Shown in pieces: positions 58,266-64,000 of a stretch of 64,000 nt of DNA. A program made the position numbers and the translations under genes. The stretch is from Isoetes taiwanensis (lineage: Eukaryota > Streptophyta > Lycopodiopsida > Isoetales > Isoetaceae). The stretch spans positions 1,636,297-1,700,296 of the forward strand of contig JAJEKV010000099.1 of NCBI GenBank assembly GCA_021234155.1, given 5' to 3'. Numbering within the stretch: the first letter of the stretch is position 1; every line of letters begins with the position of its first letter. Below the pieces are notes generated by a model that was given only the letters and a program-made list of their open reading frames with translations, searched no databases and had not been told where the DNA came from.

Positions 58266-61200
58266 ATGGCTCGAACCAAACAGACAAAGAAGGAAGCACG
58301 GGCGAAGCTTACCTACACTCAATGGCACACGCAGCAGAAGCCGCCATGTCAAGAAGATCCCGAAAGCACCTTCGACCTAAGCCGGAGAAGGGCGCTCTCC
58401 CGCCAAAGAAATGGAATTTAAACTTTCCACGCCTCTAAGAGGAGGCGCCAGCCAGTAGTAGCAGCTTCTTCGCCGGTGCACCCGTGAGAACCGGGCGAAG
58501 TCCCTCCACTTTGGGCCCTCGCCGGATAACCAAGGAAAGAGCAGGTCAAGAGCAGCACCACAGACTAAACCAGGAGGCTGGCCCCGGCACCAAAGAAGAA
58601 GGGCAAGGAGAAGGTTGCAGAGTGGCGGAGTATGTGGCAGTTAACCAACCGTGGGGAGCCGCCAATTCAACCTTTGATTTGGCACCTCTCGACACTCTGA
58701 CGCGCAGATAGGCATTCACGAGATCGAGACCCATGGAGTAAATTAATACTACGGCTCCACATCGAAATACCTATGTTGCAGATTGAGCGTGATTATGAAG
58801 AGGAAGAAGAAGAGAACCCAAGTTGGGAGATGAGGGAGGCAAGAAGGATGGAGAGGCTGCCCTGCTCGGCAAAAAGGAGGTACTAAGGCGTAGACTTCGA
58901 GCCGCCAAGGGGTATCACGGCCCTCACTCCGGTGATCATCGACGGCGAGGAGTATATATTCGCCAAACCACATCCCTCAACCTTCCCTATTGTCAAGAAG
59001 AAGGCCTCAGATCGATGAGCTCCTAAGCCTAATGGCAAAGGAGCAGTGGCAGCAATTTCGACGACTATGATTACCAAGAAATTCCAAGGGAAGTAGCCCG
59101 ACATTCCTACTCCACGACAACTATGTCGACATTCAAGCCTACCAACGATAAGGCGTGATGTATCGCAAGAAGAAGAACCCATCATTCCGCAGGAGGAATT
59201 CCGTGAGATCCAAAGCAAAGTTGTACAAGCCGAAGAAGAGGTCCAAGCTCAAGCTGACCAAGGCGCTTTAGGAGCATGCGGGAAGCATCCGGCAAAGATC
59301 AACGGAGAACGCAAAGAACAATGTGGAGGGACCACGAAGATCCGTCGCACTAGATGTTTTCGAAGCCGCTTTCGAGAGGAGGGTAACGGAACCGGCGGGG
59401 AGGCGTGGATAAATCACTCGTGTACTATTTTCCCGGGCCCCAGCCAAGGGCGTATGGTGGTTCTACACAAGGAGTTCAGCCCAAGAGGGGAAGAACTGTG
59501 GCGCCCTCATAGCACTCTCGTGCTTCTGGACAACATGCCAAGATGGATTACGGAATGGACCATGTCATCCTCTTCAAGAGATCCGTAGCACTTCATGCCC
59601 TCGACTTCGCAAGAGGCCACCTCGTGGACGACACTTGTCAAGAGTGGCAAAGAATCGCACTGTAACTTCCTAAGACCTCGATGGCAAGAGCATTGAGGGA
59701 GGATCTGGCAAGAATCCTCGCAGATCGCTTCAAGAAGGGGGCATAGGATTGAAGAATGTGAAGAACTTCTTCAAGTCCATGAGGAAGCACCATTGAGGAA
59801 AATATGCTTTGTTAATTAAGTAATTGTATTGAAAAATATTCTCTTCACCATTATCATGTATTCATATATATATATATTAATTAATGTCTTGCTATGATCT
59901 TGACTTGTAAGTGGAATTTTCATATGATTTCTTTTGTACCTAACAATAATTCAAATGTAAATAAGCTTGATTAATGCCTAATCTAAATATCAAGTGTTGA
60001 TGATCAATCCTTGCAAAGAAGGAACACAGCTCAGTTCTCAAGGCGCAAGATCACCGGTGGGTACTCGTAAAACCCGCTTGGACGTGATCAAGATGACAAC
60101 AACGAATCCAAAAATGACGAAGCAATCAACGCAAGGCTTCGTCCGGATGAGGAACCGATGCATCACCTGATCCATCGGGCCACCCCATTGATGAATGCCC
60201 GTGAATATGCACCGCTTCCACCGCCTCCACCGCCAAAGAAGGCATCGAGGAAGGTCCACAAACGGAGGGGGCGTGACAATCGTGGAAATGCCGAGACAGA
60301 AGAGGAAAAGGAGAAACGTGAAGGAGTCCAACACCACCTAGCTCCACCATCCGACACTTCGTGACAACCAAGACAGCCCCAGCTCGAAAGTGAGTCCGAT
60401 ACTTCTCGTAAGAGCCGTGGCAAGGAAGGCAGATGACTATCAAAAGAAAGTTGACAATGCTATGAGAAATGTGTGGAAGACTAGGAAGTTGGGTCGTTCT
60501 TCGGGGAAGGACAAAGTCGTATGGAGGCGTAAGCCCGGCTTGATTTAAATGGAGGAGTTTGGCAACTCTTATGGCATGAAGGACAAGGATATAGGGAAAG
60601 TTGCTACAAAGAAACTTGATAGGAGCAGCGCTAGAATCTGGTGGAAAGGCTACGCGAAAAGTCCAACAAGCTCAAAAAGGAACAGCTTGCAGATTTAAAA
60701 ACCTTCAAAGAAGGCCTTTCAGAGACATTATGTGCCTAGATCACATACTAAAGGCAGATCCAAAGAATTTACGATTGAACCGTGGTACCCTATCAAGAGC
60801 AAAGTACATAAGAGGAATTCATGCTGGACTCCATGTTCCCGTGAGTTTCGGAAAGGCAAGCGGTGGAAACTTACATTGAGGGATTGAACAACAATATCAA
60901 AAGGCTAGTCCGAAAGCAATCAACCCAAAGTCGCTGGCGTAAAGCCGAGGATAAAGCCATAAGTTTGGAAGAAGCTCCACCAACGCCGTGGGAGAAACAA
61001 ATGGGCCTTCAAGGGAAAGTCAACCGTGTCAAGACCAAGGGCGCACTGTGAGTAAGCAATCGCCAGCCTACGCCATCGAGGCCGCGAGCAATCTAAGAGC
61101 TCGTGGTAAGAACTTTGGGGACCGTAGTCGCAGAATGCATCAGGGGCATGTTAAAGCGCCTTCAGACAACCGACGAAGGAGAAGAGGCAAGAGTGTATCG

Positions 61201-61360
61201 AGAAGCTATATTTTGTGTGCTTCCAGCCGGCAATCAACACATGACCGCCTATCTGGCCATGCAGTGCCTTTGGCAGAGCTTGGGACTCGGGATTCACCAA
61301 CGTAAGGTGGTGAAGATGACGACCAAAGATGAGGCCCGTGGACTTCATAGATGGTGAGTG
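58266..61360 (+). pseudogene. Gypsy gag region, degraded
   Basis: The likely gag start is the ATG at 58266, encoding MARTKQTKKEARAK. Frames then break. An acidic stretch (EEEEENPSWEMREA) and a charged linker follow. The capsid-like part at about 60600-60960 has VQQAQKGTA, LSRAKYIRGIHAGLHVP and YIEGLNNNIKRLVRKQSTQS. A clear zinc knuckle is not visible. At least six frame changes occur. Confidence 0.55.
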
Positions 61361-61399
61361 CCATATCCTGCGGCAAATATTGAGTCGATGATATTGAAA

Positions 61400-61730
61400 A
61401 TCGGCCGACAAGCCATTGCGGCCGATGGAATCATAGATAGCAACCCATATGTAGTCCCTATAGACACAGTAGCTCGCGACAACTTCGGGCCTCCTAGGCT
61501 GGGCTGCCCTAATGAAGAACAAGGTATTGAAGTTAAGCCAAGGGCTTGTTATGGCAAAAAAGGCCATTCGGGCACACTAAGGGAGGAGGATCACATTCGA
61601 CATAAACCTTAGTGGAAGTAAGTGGTCGATGGGGGCAGAGGTCATGGAAATTGGAAGGTATGACCTTATAGTAGGAATGGAGTTCCTAAAGCCAAATAAA
61701 GCCATGATCGACCGCGGACCGCAATGAAGT
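61400..61730 (+). pseudogene. Gypsy protease remnant
   Basis: Near 61640 the frame reads MEIGRYDLIVGMEFLKPNKA, which matches the ILGMDWL-like motif at the end of retropepsin domains. The active-site DSG is not recognisable. Confidence 0.45.
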
Positions 61731-62029
61731 CGCCATGACAAAGACCGGACGGCACCAAATTCATAGTGAAAGGTAAGAAGGCAGCTTCTTCTATGCAAAG
61801 GCATTTCTTTGAAGCAGCTAAGGAAAAGTATAGAAAGAAATAAGGTGGATTACATTTTGAGATTAGAGGCAATTGAGCCCAATAAGGTGGATGGGATCGA
61901 CCAAAAGGGGAAGCAGCTTGCCCAAGCCAAGAAGCAAGGCTTATTTCGAATTCAAGGATGTATTTCCTCGATGAGATCCCAAGAATCGCCATCTTATAGG
62001 GGTGTGGAGGCGAGATCACATTAGCACCG

Positions 62030-62830
62030 TGATGCTAAGCCTACCAAAGAAGGCACCATACGTGATGAGCACCGAGTTGATTGAGCTCAAGAAGCAGCTC
62101 CGTGAATTGCTTGAGCTTGGCTTTATTAGAGCAAGTGTGTCTCCTTTGAGCACCTATACTCTTCGTGAAGAAGAAAGATGGGAGCTTAAGAATGTGTGAT
62201 AGACTATCGCCACCAACAAGCGCACGATAAAGAATAAGTATGCATTACCAAGGGCATATGATTTGATGGACCAGCTCCAAGGAGCAAAGGTATTCTCTAA
62301 AATTGACTTAAGGTCGATACCACCAAATAAGGATAAAGGAAGAAGATATCCATAAGACCACCTTCTAACGCGATATGGTCACTTTGAGTTTACAAGAATG
62401 CCCTTTGATTGTCGAATGCCCCAAAGAACTTTCATGCCTCATGAACGACGCCTTCGTGGGAGTTCCTAGATGAGTTTGTCATTGTCTTCTTCGACGACAT
62501 TCTAGTCTACAAAGAAGTCCATTGAAGATCATAGTCAAGATTTGAGAAGGGTGTTGGAAAAGTTGAGGCGGATCGCTTGTATGGAAAGCTCTCCAAATGC
62601 CACTTTGCTACCGAAAGAGTAGAGTACTTGGGCCATGTCATATCGGGCGGAAGGGATCTCCACCGACCCCAAAAAGATCAAAGCAAGAGTGGATTGGCCA
62701 GCCCCAAAGAATGTGGCGGAGGTAAGAAGCTTTCTAGGCCCCGGCAAAGTTATTACGTAAAAGTTCGGGTGGAAGGACTTCGCCAAGTGGGGCCCCTTTG
62801 ACGGACCTCACTAAGAGTGTTAAGGTGAAA
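62030..62830 (+). pseudogene. Gypsy reverse transcriptase, degraded
   Basis: Motifs across frames: [57 protein letters not shown], the catalytic box VFFDDILVY near 62500, and [20 protein letters not shown]. The C-terminal connection is present but frames change at least five times. Confidence 0.75.
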
Positions 62831-62899
62831 GATTGGAGAACACATTGGTTAGAAAATGTTCAAGCTTCATTTGAAAAGCTTAAAGAGGTTTTTTAACAA

Positions 62900-63250
62900 A
62901 GACCTGCTAGGTTCTCGCTGCATCTTGGACAAGGACAAGATAGTAGCAACAGATGCAAGTAAGATAGCAACAGTGGAGTCCTTATGCAAGAAGGAAGAGT
63001 AATAGCTTATGACTCCAAGAAGTTGAACGACATTAAACAGCGCTACCCAACCCATGATCGTGAACTTCTAGCTATTGTCGAGCTCTTCGTATTTGGAGGC
63101 ACTATTTTGCCGGGAGGAAGTTTCGCTTTAGATATCGATCACCAGAGCCTCCAATACATCTTTTACCCAACCACTCAATCTAAGGCAAAGGAGGTAGATG
63201 GAATTCCTAGAAGAGTATGATTTTGAGATTGCTTATAAGCCGTAAGTTGA
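62900..63250 (+). pseudogene. Gypsy RNase H, degraded
   Basis: ATDASKIAT, QEGRVIAYDSKKLNDIKQRY, THDRELLAIVE and DHQSLQYIF mark an RNase H domain. An internal shift after TDASK breaks it. Confidence 0.7.
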
Positions 63251-63479
63251 ATGTGGTTGCGATGCTCTTTCTAGAAGACCCCCTTGAGACGAGAACACAT
63301 TGTAATGCTATATCAACTCTTTCGAAAGTGGGTATGGCAAGAAAATTGAGGAGACATTACCATCCCGATGGTGATTTCAAGGAGGTATGGGAAAGCCCTC
63401 TAGGGAGGCTAGAACAGATAAGGAACGAGAAGCCTTCAAGCATTATAAGAAGGAAGGCAACTTGTTATACCATAAAGAT

Positions 63480-64000
63480 AAGTTTTATGTGCCCGAATCG
63501 CCGTGTATAAGGAAGCTAATCCTTCATGACACACACAACATCCCAATAGCGTGGCATGCAGTGTTTTATGAAGACCTACTTCAAGATTCGGGTAGCTATT
63601 TCGGGCCGGAATGAAGAAGCAGATAGCAAGATATATTCGTGGAGTGCCGCTTGTGTCAAGAAACCAAAGCGGAGCAGCTTCAATTCCGTGAGCCTTGGAA
63701 CCTCTAGCAGCGTCGAATGCTTAAATGGGAAGTGGTAAGTATGGATTTTATCACTGACTTCCCAAGACTCTTCTGGCAAAGATGCATTGATGGTCGAGTA
63801 GACAAATTATCTAAGATGGCACATTTTGTGCCTTGTAGAACTACCGACACAAAGATTAGATACCGCCAAGCTATTTGTGAAGGAGATTTTAGGCTCCATG
63901 GCATGCCTCGAGATAATATCCGATAGAGATTCTAAGTTTATGAGTGCTTTTTGGCAGACCTCTTTAGCACCATTCGCATTTAAGCTCTCCATTGAGCACG
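63480..64000 (+). pseudogene. Gypsy integrase N-terminal part
   Basis: LILHDTHNIPIAWH begins the HHCC zinc region, followed by the core block WEVVSMDFITDFPR with the first catalytic Asp and VDKLSKMAHFVPCRTT. The frame shifts near 63590 and 63770. The window ends before the catalytic Glu. Confidence 0.7.

Larger units (their letters stand above)
57688..64000 (+). mobile_element. Gypsy retrotransposon internal region (runs off window)
   Basis: The order gag, protease, RT, RNase H, integrase on the plus strand identifies a Gypsy element of the chromovirus-like type. Every domain is spread over several frames, so the copy is dead. The right part, including the rest of integrase and the 3' LTR, is outside the window. 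Confidence 0.8.

Overview
This window is nuclear DNA from a land plant. It has spliced genes with GT-AG introns, a plastid FtsHi-type gene, a PPR remnant in plant style, a tRNA-derived SINE and many degraded plant-type transposons. The style of the PPR and LINE remnants makes me lean towards a fern or another non-flowering vascular plant. That is an impression, not a demonstration.

Host genes are few. At 373-4052 (-) lies a copy of FTSHI2, an inactive FtsH-like AAA protein of the plastid import motor. Its splice sites are intact but it has several disabling lesions and an altered P-loop. Divergent from it is an intact two-exon DUF1223 (thioredoxin-fold) gene at 4822-5990 (+). An intact five-exon gene for a small TOG/HEAT-repeat protein lies at 50847-52604 (-). 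A PPR fragment (about 48790-49150) and an unidentified ORF split by a solo LTR (55187-56096) complete the list.

The region from 8.4 to 47.6 kb is a nest of transposons whose order can be read. Harbinger copy C (about 8440-25030) is split by an 11-kb Gypsy LTR element (12343-23373, TSD CCCTT) inserted inside its transposase ORF. Next comes a LINE on the minus strand (about 25240-43939), split within its endonuclease by a 14.5-kb CACTA-like element (28389-42933; 31-bp TIRs, TSD CCC). That element carries subterminal repeats, a 19/57-bp minisatellite, an ~805-bp satellite and a second Harbinger (copy A, 37288-41887). Harbinger copy B follows at 44053-47635.

The most novel feature is the coding layout of the Harbinger family. 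All three copies carry, besides the DDE transposase and the Myb/SANT-like protein, a third conserved gene between them: a Ser-rich/acidic N-terminus followed by a short domain resembling the start of a universal-stress-protein fold. The copies are bounded by GCCACAT motifs next to dinucleotide microsatellites.

The right end holds a solo LTR (55199-55777) and a decayed Gypsy element on the plus strand (about 56150 to beyond 64000) with LTR, primer binding site, gag, protease, RT, RNase H and the start of integrase. The rest is AT-rich intergenic DNA in which I recognise no gene.
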